This document shows, piece after piece, positions 1-12,482 of a DNA stretch of 64,000 nt. How positions within the stretch are numbered: the first letter of the stretch is position 1; each line of letters begins with the position of its first letter. The position numbers were made by a program, and so were the translations under genes. Below the pieces are notes generated by a model. That model had not been told where the DNA came from and did not search any database. It saw nothing but the letters and a program-made list of their open reading frames with translations. Origin of the DNA: Chondrilla cf. caribensis (lineage: Eukaryota > Porifera > Demospongiae > Chondrillida > Chondrillidae); contig OZ026548.1 in the NCBI GenBank assembly GCA_964020155.1, positions 1,713,897 through 1,777,896 on the forward strand. The letters run 5' to 3'.

Positions 1-1137
1 ATGCATGGAGAGTAGATGAGGGCCATTGGGAGGAGCAGGAGGAGGATAACAACAACACAAGCAATGGAGAAGAATGCCAGCATACTTGTTTGTATAAATG
101 GGAATTCAGGGCAAGGTTGGGGACAACGATCAGTTGAAGCCACACAGCATGAAGGCATTGGTCCTTCAGATAATGTGTGAAAGGATATAGATAACAGGTC
201 ACCATAAGCCAGTACAATAACAGAACCAATACCGTGAAGAATGGTCCTCCTAGCTGTATGCTTCTCTCTGAAGTGTCGTGTGGCTCTTCTCAGCTTAGCC
301 CAGGGAAGACGGCACTTCTGAAATGGACACCAATTACACTTCACCAGGAACAGGACCAGGACTATAGCAATAATACTCAATATATATTTGAAATACTCCA
401 GAAAGTAATAAGGAGAAACCAGGCCAAAGTTCCTCGCACCCAAAATATTAATGTCCTCATTACTCCTCAAAAGGGAAAGTGTAAATTTGGTTCTGCATGA
501 CGATTGGTGACAATAACTTCCCTGCTGGAGATGCAAGTGGTAAACATTGATAAAAGAAGACAAAGGAGCGGCTTGCTCCTGAAACAAGGTTAATGTTGAA
601 GAACATGATTATTGGGAGAACTATCAGGAGTAGACCTATACCAAAGAATACTAACCAGATGAGTTCGAGGAACTTGAATTGGTGCAGGTGTTCAATGGTA
701 GCACTGTCATAACATAGACAGGTAGATTCCCTGGATTCTTTATTAAAATCCGAAGCGTTACAGTTACTGCTCTTCTTACAGTTTGAAACATCACAGAAAT
801 AAACAGGATCCTGCACTAGTGCATATGGGACCATAGGCTCAGGGGGTTGGGAAACAACACGGCTTTGATCGACTCTCTCAACTAAATCACCACGAATTTC
901 ATAATTGTTCCCTTTCTCGATAGTACTGCACCTTGGTGTCTTGATGTGATCCTCAGTAGAGGTGGTGAAATCGATATCGCACCTCAGGCCTAGTTGAGCA
1001 GTCCCGCGACTGGAATTGAAAAAGTTCGCAGAGCAAAAGTCGATTGAAGTGATACTGCAGTCCCCTTCAATACTGCTTCCCATGCACGGAGACATCACCG
1101 CCACGAAAAAGAGAGCCTTACTCAAAACTAGCCTCAT
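1..1137 (-). pseudogene. Multi-pass membrane protein, copy 1 (partial, one-base frameshift)
   Basis: First of four paralogues of an unrecognised membrane protein family. The start codon at 1137 opens a hydrophobic signal peptide, then a Cys-rich ectodomain and the first two membrane segments. The frame stops at 460. The paralogues have GG where this copy has GGG at 473-475; the extra base shifts the frame, and the sequence from there to position 1 continues the family protein in the other frame with no further lesion. The gene runs off the window start, in the segment corresponding to membrane helix 5. Either this is a young pseudogene, or a homopolymer error has broken an intact gene. No function is assigned; the family description is under copy 2. 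Confidence 0.7.
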
Positions 1138-2381
1138 TCTGCCGATAGACTAGAAGTTTCTTCACGACGACCGGATTTCCGGGCCTCGAAACAATCCATG
1201 TTAGGAAATAATACATGCAATATTAATTGGTTTGCGCATGCGCACTAACAAATTTTATATGAACTATATACATATTCATCCAGGGTAATTCCGGCCACTT
1301 ATACAGGAAATTTCCTGTCACCGCAAGTACAAGCATAGTGCTGCACTATAAAGTATACTGAGTAGGTACAATCCTTATTATAATAGCTACGTATTTGCAT
1401 GCAGACCTGAGAAAGAAATTAGATGCTTTTGTACAGTGGTATGGTATATAGTTAGTCTCCTGAAGCCAGACCATACTGGGCAAAAGGAAGTCTTCCTCTT
1501 CCTTCCATACGAATCCAAGCTAGGAGAGCCAGCAGCTCCACTTGTTTTCAAGACAATAGCTATGTGATGGATTTAACTACAAGTTATTCTTTCAAATAAA
1601 ATTGAAAGTGGTTTGGTGGGTGGATTTATTGAAGCAGATAATATTATGCACGTGACATCAGCATGTTGATCAGAAGGATGCTTCTCTTTCAACCTTTGCT
1701 TCACTCATCTGCTATCATAACATAACATAACTGATCTGCTATCATAACATCAGGTTTAAAAGGAAATTATACCCTCTTCACCCTGATATTGATCAGTTGC
1801 ATAGCAGCTGTAACTGTCTTGCATCAATAACCTTGCAAACGAGTATGATTTTGTTGTTGGTGTGTCAGAAGATTTGGTGAACTGCATGCATGTGGCTTTT
1901 TCATCCACCTGTGGTTCATTACAATGTTTCTTCCATTCCTTACACATCAGCTTGCATCCAGGTAGCAAGTTGACATCTTAAGCTTTACTAGAATCAAAAT
2001 CACATTCTCATGCACGGAGATGAATTGTTCTGTCAAATTCTTTTGTCTCCAATGAGGTCTGCCATTAATGTTGTTGCAGGTAGTGATTGGTTATGGAGTG
2101 GGGTATCCTGGGTGAATGAATCTCAGACACAAGACCACAGTCTGCAAAGTGAGTTCACACGAAAGCATTCGGTGGGCATTATATATTAATTACATGTCAC
2201 ATCTCGATTTATAATAACATTGGCTGGATCCCACTGAACACAAATAGAATGTGACGTATATGACACATTATTGTGGAATGTTATCAGCACTCATGTGCAT
2301 CAATGCATTGAATACAACAGTTACAATACATTGTGCATTCAATGTTCTATACGTATGTGTGTGCACGCATGTGAGTGTGTG

Positions 2382-2474
<93 letters not shown>

Positions 2475-2700
2475 GCATGTCTGTGTGTGGTCATATATCT
2501 GTGTTAATACGTGCATGCATGCAAATTCAGGTAGCTAGCTTTAAATATCTCACTCTGACTCCTTTTCAATTTCATCTCGAGCTCTATAGTTGCAATTTTG
2601 TAAAGGACATACAAACATTAAAAGTCTCTTGTTTTGTCGTTATGTACATACAGAGTCACTCAATATTCCACCATGAATTAACAAAGCAGGTGATTGCGTA
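1138..2700. other. Upstream region of membrane gene copy 1, shared with copy 2
   Basis: No gene seen. About 1600-2220 is homologous to about 10620-11200 upstream of copy 2, so the duplicated module includes this flank. A short block just upstream of the start codon (about 1150-1200) also resembles sequence upstream of copy 4 (about 34645-34690). Confidence 0.6.
2384..2469. repeat. (GT)n microsatellite
   Basis: Nearly pure GT dinucleotide tract of about 85 bp. Confidence 0.98.
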
Positions 2701-2751
2701 AGTTTGCATATGTGTGTGTGCATATGTGTAATGTGTGTGACATGTAGGCAT

Positions 2752-3002
2752 GTAGATTTGGAGAAGATGAGCAAATTTCAGCAGGACGGGTGCAATGTTT
2801 GATAACAGCAGTCGATGGAGGACCACACCATTGGAGTACTCAATAGTGCACAAATTATTAATGATCTCCAAATCACTCTTGTCAATGAAACCATCAGCCC
2901 AAAAAGCATCCTTGATAGTGGCACAGTTCAACTCTTCCTTATAATTTAAATTACACTGCATCCAGTGTTTCTGTAATATTTGTTGATAGTCATCATTGGA
3001 CA
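2752..3002 (-). CDS. CARD-like exon, copy 1
   Basis: An open minus-strand segment begins after a plausible acceptor (3003-3005) and encodes an all-helical domain of about 80 residues. Residues spaced like those of a CARD are visible: a leucine-rich first helix, an aspartate/lysine segment reading IKDAFWADGFIDKSDLE, then a threonine-containing turn and a leucine-rich last helix. CARD is a death-fold module for homotypic binding in apoptosis and innate immunity. The same exon recurs at 17371-17617 with mostly conservative differences and stays open in both copies, which argues for coding origin. The 3' boundary and partner exons were not found. A DED or Death domain is the alternative. Confidence 0.42.
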
Positions 3003-4899
<1,897 letters not shown>

Positions 4900-4900
<1 letters not shown>

Positions 4901-6160
4901 TACCAAGGTCACCCACCTACCTAGGAACTTCCTAGCGTCATGGCAGATGATGTTGGGAATCATTGTTGCAGTCATATACACTGTAAAACCACAGATGGAG
5001 TTTATACCTATGCATGGTGCAGCTAACAGTTCTATTACTACCGCTCATGCACGACAGGTGAATGCGGCATACGTCTTCCCATGACTTGAACAAGCACAGG
5101 GATGACTTCGAGAAAAATAGTCACAGATACGGAGGTACTATACAATTCACCTGTCCAGACTCGATATACTGTTCACACTGGTCCTCCAAGCCATTAACAG
5201 CAGGCTACGTTCAAGCGCTCCAACCTTTCTGAATGTTAGATATTTTCAAGGTTCCTTTTATTAAACATCATGTCCTCTGTGCACCTCCAGGGACTACAGG
5301 ACAAACCGTAGCGTCTTCGTTCTGCTTTTGGCCAACAGAACAGCATACAGTACGCTCAATGCGGCGGGAAGGAATAGACTATACTCGCGCCATTTTCGCT
5401 AACAGCTGGTAAAAATGGCCACTAATTTCTTCGTGGAGAAGCAGTGATGTACAAGTTCTGTTGAACTAGAGGCAAACATGTGAAAAAACTGGAAAGAGTA
5501 TATAGTCATTTTCAAGGTCCAATTCGTTGGAGCTCGGATATCACTGGGAGTGCTGGTCGTCAAGATCCACCTCTAGAAGATCTAGCTAGATCTAGAGAAA
5601 CCTTCCATCGCGGCGCGAAGATTATCGAACAAACCGTTTTTCTTTGAGGATAGACACAGTGACATCAGCTGGATCGAGTGTTTCAAGAAGGTACTCATAG
5701 CGGCATTGTGGTAGATTGGGTCTATGATGTACCTGAATGGTCAAAGATTAAGTAGTATAATAAATAAATAAATATGCGAAGTGTGTGTTTGTTCAGTATG
5801 CATGCCCCAGTTAAGCAGAGTGACGTTATTTAGGCTTTGAGAAAACATATTTGCCAACTGTCCCGAATCATCCGGGACACTCACAGATTTTTCCAGTGGT
5901 AACATGTCCCGCACCAATTGGTGAAATGTCCCAGATTTAACAGCAGTAAACCACAGGGTGCAAAATCGGATCGTCTTTATTCAAATAGTCTTTAGTACTG
6001 TCATAATCGACAAACAAGTGCTTCGATTCTATCTAGCTGCTTCATCATCATTCATCATTCTCTAGTGGGATGAATATTCAGCCTGTTCTATTTTCGTTGG
6101 CCAGTGTTTGGTACTCTGATCATCAGTGTGTATGTCTGTTAGTCTAGCTAGCTAGACTAG
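4900..6160 (+). other. Shared upstream block of phosphatase-like copy A
   Basis: Homologous throughout to about 18727-20282. It may hold the promoter and 5' end of the phosphatase-like gene: a GCGCCATTTT box is followed by a well-framed ATG at 5415 that opens a ten-codon peptide ending just before a possible donor. It also keeps the uninterrupted form of two sites that carry insertions in unit 2, near 4903-4915 and 5912-5927. Coding status is uncertain. Confidence 0.45.
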
Positions 6161-6305
6161 TGTGTCTCTGTGTGTGCGTGCGTGCATGTGTGTGTGTGTG
6201 TGCGTGCGTGTGTGCGTCCTGATTATATATGTCACTCAGTGGTATGAACATGTGTGTATACATTTGGTATACACGTATGCCCTTTTTGTTGTAATTTCGT
6301 TCCAG

Positions 6306-8010
6306 TGAGTGTGTTGAAAAGTTCGGTGAAAGCTTGGGACTTCGTATATGGCAGACAGTCAACGAGTGCTTTGATGTGATGCCTGTATCTGCTGTAGTGG
6401 AAGATAAGGTCAGTGTGCTACTGTGGTGAGTACCAACTAGTGCATATTATGAGTACTGGTGTATTTCAACAACCTTGAATGTGAGTACTCACTTTAGTGT
6501 TGGAAGCACCCACTAGTGTATGTATGTTGGTACTGATGTATATGAGTAATGCTGAATGTGAAATCCACTTTAGGGTTGAGAGCTCCCAGTATGTATTGTC
6601 CAAAACATTCCATAGCTATTATATGTACTTGTATACTTATAAATGTATAGGGCTGTAGATTTTCCGTTTCATACATTTGCACTTCTGTTTCACAAACTAT
6701 GTACATAATTCCTTTTTTTTCCGTTTCCTCTATGAAATTCTGTTCATACTTTGCCTTAGTGTATACTTTAGTGGACAACTTACAAGTGACCAATCAGAAA
6801 GGCTGCATCGTCCAATATACTTTTATAACACAATGGTGCACGTGCGCTTTTTTTCGGTTACACATGTATATATACGTGTTAGTACATACAATTACATGCA
6901 CTGTGCATCTTATTGTTATCTGCGGTAGCCCCTAACAAACGGATTTATGTACGTAGTTTGTGAAACAGAAAGTATAAATGTATGAAACAGAAAATCTATA
7001 GCCCTATACATGTTAATTTTTATTATTATTAAAATTTTTTCACGTAGTAAGTATGCATTTTCTCATTTTCTGTATATGTATGATTTGTTCTGTCTTGTGT
7101 GTCTAGAGGAGATGAGATTTTGAAAGAAGTGTTGATTGAACTGAGAAAAAACAATGGTTTCATTCCCAATCCATCTCGTGGAATTGGGTATTTGTTCAGG
7201 TTAATCTCTCATTGTGTTGCACTGTATGTCACACATGTAACATAAAGAAAAGCACATGTACGTACCTTATGCAACACGTACATGTACGATGAGTACTGTC
7301 TGAAGTAAGTAGCATGATATAGCTATGCCCATGTCTGATTGTAGGATCTGATGGTCCCTGTAGTCTACCCCACACATCCTGGAACTGAGTGTTTTAGTCC
7401 ACATTTGTTGTTACAGTATCACTTAGTGTGTGCATACTGGCATAAAAGAGTGTTGCTGTCTGTTCAATGTTCTTCATGATTACTGATTGTTTCGTGTACT
7501 CAGTGGAGAAGCTTTGGAGGGATTCTTACAAAGGAACAATCTATCACATGTGATAAGAGCGCATGAAGTGAAGGCTACATGCAGGCTTCCAGGTGTGTGT
7601 ATCTGTCACAGTATATACTGTATATGTATGTGCACATATGTATGTGTTTGTATATTATGTGTGAGTATGTGTATGCCCGCAGCATGTAAATAAACACTGT
7701 ATTTATTGAGTGTGTCCATATAATATATACATGATTATACTCTATGTATATCTGGATGTCTGTGGTAATGTATATCTCCTCCTTGTGACTATGTGTATGA
7801 TTGCGGCTATCTTCATGCAGCTTTTATGGTACAAGTAATGTGTGTACGTACATGATACAATAGTTATTGTCTCATTCATTCCAGCTTTAGCATAAAGGTC
7901 GCCTTTTGACTGTCTTCAGCTCTTCTGGTTACTGTGGGGGCACCAACGAAGCTGCTTGTGTGCTCATTGAGGGAAGAAAGATCAGAACCATTTGTCTGGA
8001 CACAACATGA
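6306..8010 (+). pseudogene. PPP-family Ser/Thr phosphatase-like, copy A (decayed)
   Basis: Four exons of a PPP-type phosphatase catalytic domain remain: 6306-6408 (the FGESLGL..W segment after RGNHE), 7107-7199 (helix with GFIPNPSRG), 7504-7592 (HVIRAHE motif) and 7885-8010 (C-terminal YCGGTNEAA segment and stop). Three independent lesions are visible against copies B and C. The exon with the HGG and WSDP motifs is absent, its place taken by an inverted-repeat element. The RAHE exon carries a 4-bp insertion near 7579-7582. The last exon begins with TAG where the others have CAG. This is a pseudogene. Confidence 0.85.
6643..7011. mobile_element. Inverted-repeat element in phosphatase copy A
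   Basis: Imperfect inverted repeats of about 70 bp (6643-6711 and 6941-7011) flank about 230 bp of unrelated sequence. Copy B has neither arm at this place; copy C has one arm only, at about 29605-29690. A MITE insertion followed by deletion would explain both the missing exon in copy A and the lone arm in copy C. Confidence 0.6.
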
Positions 8011-8544
8011 TTGGTTGATATTATATCTGTGTTTAATGAACTATAAATTTAATTACACTTTGTAAGTTTGAATGCCTCTAAAAGTAATTATCAGCACATG
8101 TGTAATGTTATACAGTATGCCATGCAGTTGGTAAGTATGTAATTGACTTTTCGAAATAATATATGCTTTAATTTCCTATAGCAATTCAATTATACATACA
8201 CTAGTTGCATATGATATATAATTTTTACTAGTGTGTAATGCGTATAATGCAAGATTTGTGTCACATGCAGTAATCATTGATAGTAATTGGCAAAGGCATA
8301 TCAAATTGAAACCATCTTGTTCAAAAAATACAAAATCAATTAATTTTAAGTATAAATCCAAATAAATGTAAACAAAAGCCAATAATATGCTCAAAATAAT
8401 ACAGTATAATGTTTTTAATTGTAATTCATACTGGGAAAAACTTTGGCTGAAGGCTTCTTTAACAAGTATTTAGTAGAAATTTCTGTATGCAACTGCAATA
8501 TGTGTAATTCAACAATAATGTTGAGTATTCCATCAATTATCTAG
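8011..8544. other. Intergenic flank shared by the modules
   Basis: AT-rich 3' flank between converging phosphatase-like and membrane genes. It is homologous to parts of 24423-25349 and 32209-32798. No gene seen. Confidence 0.7.
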
Positions 8545-10344
8545 TCACATCATCTCAGACACAGCATGGTATGGAAGGCGTTCTGGAAGAAGGTCCCCAC
8601 CATCATCATTCTCATCCTCATCTTTACTCTCTGGCCTCGTGGGATGGAGAATTTGGCAACACTTGGAGACCCAACAACAAGTACGTTTCTTACAACACTT
8701 GTAGCAACAAACACAGATGACGGTCAAAATGGGCAAGGATGCCATAACATATGTTGAAAGAATGCCAATGATTAAATAAGATATGTAGTTATCAAAGTCA
8801 AAGGACAGCTGTGTGGTATCAAGCAATTGCAAGTGAAAATAAAAGTTGGACACCATAGTGCCCACCGAAGCAAGAATAAGATACAAGAGATAAAGAGACT
8901 CATAATAGTTGTGTTTAGGTTCTTTGTAAGGTTGAATCAGTGAGTGAATCCCAAGAATAATGATGAAGCTAAAAGACAGGACAGCTTGCCGTATTAGTGA
9001 TTTAGTAGCAAGGGCAGCATACAAAGACCACAGTAAAACCAGATACAGCAGGTGGAGTCCAGCATACCATCGAAGCTTATCCTTGTACACTCCTTGGAAC
9101 ACATCAAACACTGGATGTAGTTTGGAGAAACGAGGAAGAGGTAACTTGTGGAAGAGAGTAGGTATGGATGGAGAGTAGATGAGAGCCATTGGGAGGAGCA
9201 GGAGGAGGATTACAACAACACAAGCAATGGAGAAGAATGCCGGTATACTTGTCTGTATGGATCTGAAATCAGGACAAGCCTTAGGTTTAAGACAGTGATC
9301 AGAATAAATGTATGTTCTATTATTATTATAATAGTTTATAGCCATACAGCATGAAGGCATAATAATAATTGGTCCTCCAGATAATATGCGAAAGGATATA
9401 GATACAAGGTCACCATAAGCCAGTACAATAACAGAACCAATACCGTGAAGAATGGTCCTCCTAGCTGTATGCTTCTCTCTGAAGTGTCGTGTGGCTCTTC
9501 TCAGCTTAGCCCAGGGAAGACGGCACTTCTGAAATGGACACCAATTACACTTCACCAGGAACAGGACCAGCACTATAGCAATAATACTCAATATATATTT
9601 GAAATATTCCAGAAAGTAATAAGGAGAAACCAGGCCATGGTTGCTAGAACTCGAAATAGCATTATCACTTAAAAGGAAAGTATAAATGTGGTTCTGCATG
9701 ACGATCAGTGACAATATTGCCCCTACTGGAGATGCAAGTGGTAAACATTGATAAAAGAAGACAAAGGAGCGACTTGCTCCTGAAACAAGGTTAATGTTGA
9801 AGAACATGATTATTGGGAGAACTATCAAGAGTAGGCCTACACCAAAGAATACTAACCAGAAGAGTTTGAGGAATGTAAAAGTTGATAATTGGTTCAGGTT
9901 TTCCTCGTTGGCACTGTTATTATAGTAACATAGACAGGTAGATTTCATGGATTCTTCATCAAAATCCGAAGCATTACAGTAATTGTTCTCCTTGCAGTTT
10001 GAAATATCACAGAAAAACGCCAGTACGCGGAAATAAGTAACTGTTGCAGTACAGAATGAATCATATCTATAGTTCTCACGATCGACTCTCTCGACTACAT
10101 TTCCACGACAAAATTCATAATTGTCCCCTTTCTCGATAGTACTGCACCTTGGTGTCTTGAGATGATCTTCAGTAGAGGTGGTGAAATCGCACTTCAGGTA
10201 AGCAATCCCGCTACTAGTACTGGAATTAAAAGTATCATCGCAATATTCGATCGAAGTGGCACTGCAGTCCCCTTCAATACTGCTTCCTATACACGAGGAC
10301 ATCATCACTACGAACACGAGAACCTTACTCAAGACGAGCCTCAT
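8545..10344 (-). CDS. Nine-pass membrane protein with Cys-rich ectodomain, copy 2
   Basis: Intact intronless gene, 599 aa from the start codon at 10344; this start is chosen because it is the only one available in copy 1 and opens a signal peptide. Order: signal peptide 1-22, Cys-rich N-glycosylation-prone ectodomain to about 155, nine hydrophobic helices (about 159-181, 193-217, 243-264, 297-318, 368-390, 426-446, 452-470, 480-498, 521-545), then a tail with CCYKCCKKRTCC, possibly palmitoylated, and an acidic stretch. Basic loops after helices 3 and 5 fit a cytoplasmic side, placing the N terminus outside. The QPYKEPKHNYYE motif recalls C-terminal multi-pass modules of large adhesion-like proteins in early-branching animals and their protist relatives; that is an impression only. 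Function unknown; receptor-like or transport-related roles are both possible. Confidence 0.88.
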   Translation of the reverse strand: MRLVLSKVLVFVVMMSSCIGSSIEGDCSATSIEYCDDTFNSSTSSGIAYLKCDFTTSTEDHLKTPRCSTIEKGDNYEFCRGNVVERVDRENYRYDSFCTATVTYFRVLAFFCDISNCKENNYCNASDFDEESMKSTCLCYYNNSANEENLNQLSTFTFLKLFWLVFFGVGLLLIVLPIIMFFNINLVSGASRSFVFFYQCLPLASPVGAILSLIVMQNHIYTFLLSDNAISSSSNHGLVSPYYFLEYFKYILSIIAIVLVLFLVKCNWCPFQKCRLPWAKLRRATRHFREKHTARRTILHGIGSVIVLAYGDLVSISFRILSGGPIIIMPSCCMAINYYNNNRTYIYSDHCLKPKACPDFRSIQTSIPAFFSIACVVVILLLLLPMALIYSPSIPTLFHKLPLPRFSKLHPVFDVFQGVYKDKLRWYAGLHLLYLVLLWSLYAALATKSLIRQAVLSFSFIIILGIHSLIQPYKEPKHNYYESLYLLYLILASVGTMVSNFYFHLQLLDTTQLSFDFDNYISYLIIGILSTYVMASLPILTVICVCCYKCCKKRTCCWVSKCCQILHPTRPESKDEDENDDGGDLLPERLPYHAVSEMM

Positions 10345-11330
10345 TCTGTGGAAGAGCATCAGATACAGGTAGACCATAGATCCTAGACCTCGAATGCTGG
10401 TGTGATATGCACAGTGAATTGACCTCCCCCGTTTTTGGTAACAAGACTTACGCCCCGTTACGTATAGACCCCCCCAAGGAACCATTTATGAATATCATTA
10501 ATAATCCTTACCATGAATATCATTATTTAAACCACTGTCAAAAGTACGTCACAGTTTCGCCCATGAAATTGCATTGGTTGGCTAAAGTTTAAAGTGTCTA
10601 TGGCAAAGGTTTTTTTTCTATTAAAAGGAATCTACCCTCTCACCCTGATATTGATTATGCAGTTGCATAGCTTTAACTCTGTCGTGCATCAACAATCTTG
10701 CAAACAGGCATGATTCTGTTGTTGGTGTGTCAAAAGATGGTGAGCTGCATGCATGTGGCTTTTTTCATCCTGTGGTTCATTACAATGATTTTCGTCTTCA
10801 GTTACTGTATCACTAGCAGTAAAATTTTGGTTTTGACATTGGGAAATGTCTGAGGGACAAAACATAAATCATATTTTTGTTCCATTCCTTACACATCAGC
10901 TTGAATCTACCCTATATACCTATATATGTGCTTTACCTATATATAGTTGAATCAGATATCAAAATCACATGCTCATGAAGATGAATTGTCAGATTCTTTA
11001 ATGAGGTCTGCCATTAATTCTGTTGCAGGTAGTGATTGACTATGGAGTGGGGGTGTCCTGGGTGAATGAATCTAAGACACAAGTCAGACCACAGTCTGTG
11101 AAGTAAATTCACACCAACACATTCTGTGGGCATTCATTATGTGTCACATTTTGAGTATAATAGCATGGCTGAATCCCACTCACCACAAATAAGAATCACC
11201 CATGGTATATTATTTATGGACATTAAGCACCTCCAAATATAGCTAGAGTTGTGGGGTCACATATACAGAGATGGGAGATGTTTCATGAATTTGTTTACAT
11301 TCACAGCTAGGTCTGACAGAAATATCATTA
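10345..11330. other. Upstream region of membrane gene copy 2
   Basis: The first 220 bp resemble the region upstream of copy 3, including an ACGTCAC core at 10546-10552. About 10620-11200 matches 1600-2220. From about 11190 the sequence is the left end of the satellite interrupted by the retrotransposon. Confidence 0.6.
10545..10552. promoter_or_regulatory. CRE-like site upstream of membrane gene copy 2
   Basis: TACGTCAC lies in a block conserved with the region upstream of copy 3, where the aligned site is a perfect TGACGTCA. Binding by a CREB/ATF-type factor is inferred from the motif only. Confidence 0.35.
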
Positions 11331-11416
11331 AGCTGCTAATTATTGAATTTGTCAATTTGTTCGTACAACGTTGGAAACAACTGCTGCGTCCTTCGCGGAT
11401 AACCACACGCGCCACA
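11331..11416 (+). repeat. Truncated 5' LTR
   Basis: Identical to 15830-15915 at all 86 positions; the upstream 180 bp of the LTR, from its TGTGG end, are absent. It ends in CCACA directly before the primer-binding site. Confidence 0.9.
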
Positions 11417-11417
11417 T

Positions 11418-11432
11418 TGGTGACCCCTGACG
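11418..11432 (+). promoter_or_regulatory. tRNA primer-binding site
   Basis: TGGTGACCCCTGACG, one base after the LTR end, begins with the TGG complementary to a tRNA CCA terminus. The tRNA was not identified. Confidence 0.75.
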
Positions 11433-11630
11433 TTCAAGAATATCAGCTATCGTTCAGCTCTACTTCGCGTCTATCGTTTATTGCCTCTATTGCCTGTTGG
11501 CTGCGCCGGTTATTGTTTATTGTCTCTTTTACTGCCTATCGTCTAACATTTATTGCCCTCTGCCTTTTAACGCCTGTTTCGTCCAGTTTATCGGTCTACG
11601 GTTGAGCACATCGATCCTCATCATCGAGGG

Positions 11631-12482
11631 ATGGCAGAACAGCCCGAGAACCAACAGCAGGACCAGCCTGTCCCACAACCCCTCCAGGAACAAGGTGTTG
11701 TTTCAGCTGTGGCGTTGAAAATCCCTCCCTTCTGGCCCGCCGATCCTGCTGTGTGGTTTGCACAGGTCGAGGCTCAGTTTTCTACCAAGGGGGTGGTACA
11801 ACAGCGCACACGGTTCGACCACGTGGTAGCTGCACTCGCCCCAGACGTCATCACGGAAGTTAGGGATGTAATTTTACACCCTCCAGCGGATCGCCCATAC
11901 GACCGGCTTAAAGAAGCCCTTATCCAACGGACGGAAGCATCCGAGCAGCGCCGCCTTCAACAACTCCTGACCGCCGAGGAACTGGGTGACCGCAAGCCCT
12001 CTCAGTTACTGCGTCACATGCAGCATCTGTTGGGCGACTCTGGCCCTGCGCCCGACAGCGCGTTCGTTAGGCAGTTATTCTTACAACGCCTGCCACCGTC
12101 AGTTCGCATGGTTCTCGCATCTTCATCTGCCGATCTCTCACTACCACAGCTGGCGGAGATGGCGGATAGGATTCTCGAAGTGTCACATGTTCCAACAGTT
12201 GCACCCGTTACTGACCCTAATGTCAGCGAGATGCGTCAACTCACCACCACCCTCACACGCCTCGTAGCTGCACTTGACGCCACCCTCAGCCATTCCCGGG
12301 AGCCATCTGATAGTCGTCGCCAGTCTCGTCCATCCCGATCACCATCGCGACCTCCATCTCGTCAACAGTCTCGCTCTTCTAGCCCAGCTGGTTTATGCTG
12401 GTACCATCGTCGTTTTGGCTCCAACGCCCGAAAGTGCAGACCACCGTGCACGCATTCGGGAAACGACCAGGCCAGTCGCTAG
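11631..12482 (+). CDS. gag: Retrotransposon Gag
   Basis: 283 aa. The N-terminal half carries the capsid-like region that opens [21 protein letters not shown], typical of invertebrate gypsy Gag proteins. The C-terminal part has an Arg/Ser-rich stretch and a zinc-knuckle-like [18 protein letters not shown] (C-x2-H-x9-C-x3-C). Gag forms the particle that packages element RNA. The frame overlaps pol by about 88 bases, with pol in the -1 frame. Confidence 0.9.
   Translation: MAEQPENQQQDQPVPQPLQEQGVVSAVALKIPPFWPADPAVWFAQVEAQFSTKGVVQQRTRFDHVVAALAPDVITEVRDVILHPPADRPYDRLKEALIQRTEASEQRRLQQLLTAEELGDRKPSQLLRHMQHLLGDSGPAPDSAFVRQLFLQRLPPSVRMVLASSSADLSLPQLAEMADRILEVSHVPTVAPVTDPNVSEMRQLTTTLTRLVAALDATLSHSREPSDSRRQSRPSRSPSRPPSRQQSRSSSPAGLCWYHRRFGSNARKCRPPCTHSGNDQASR

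Noticed and set aside
234..500. Plus-strand ORF beginning MKNGPPSCMLLSEV, repeated in all four membrane gene copies
   Set aside because: It is the antisense shadow of the strongly conserved helix 3-4 region of the membrane gene. Conservation follows from the sense gene, and the ends vary between copies.
2251..2701. Cys/Val and His/Thr ORFs over (GT)n tracts here and at many other microsatellites
   Set aside because: Dinucleotide repeats of this type are open in several frames by composition. They are not genes.
6120..6160. TCTAGCTAGCTAGACTA palindrome recurring near 6140, 20260 and 34700 as a possible recombination site
   Set aside because: The first two are paralogous by segmental duplication, and no breakpoint coincides with the third. 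Too short to argue for function.
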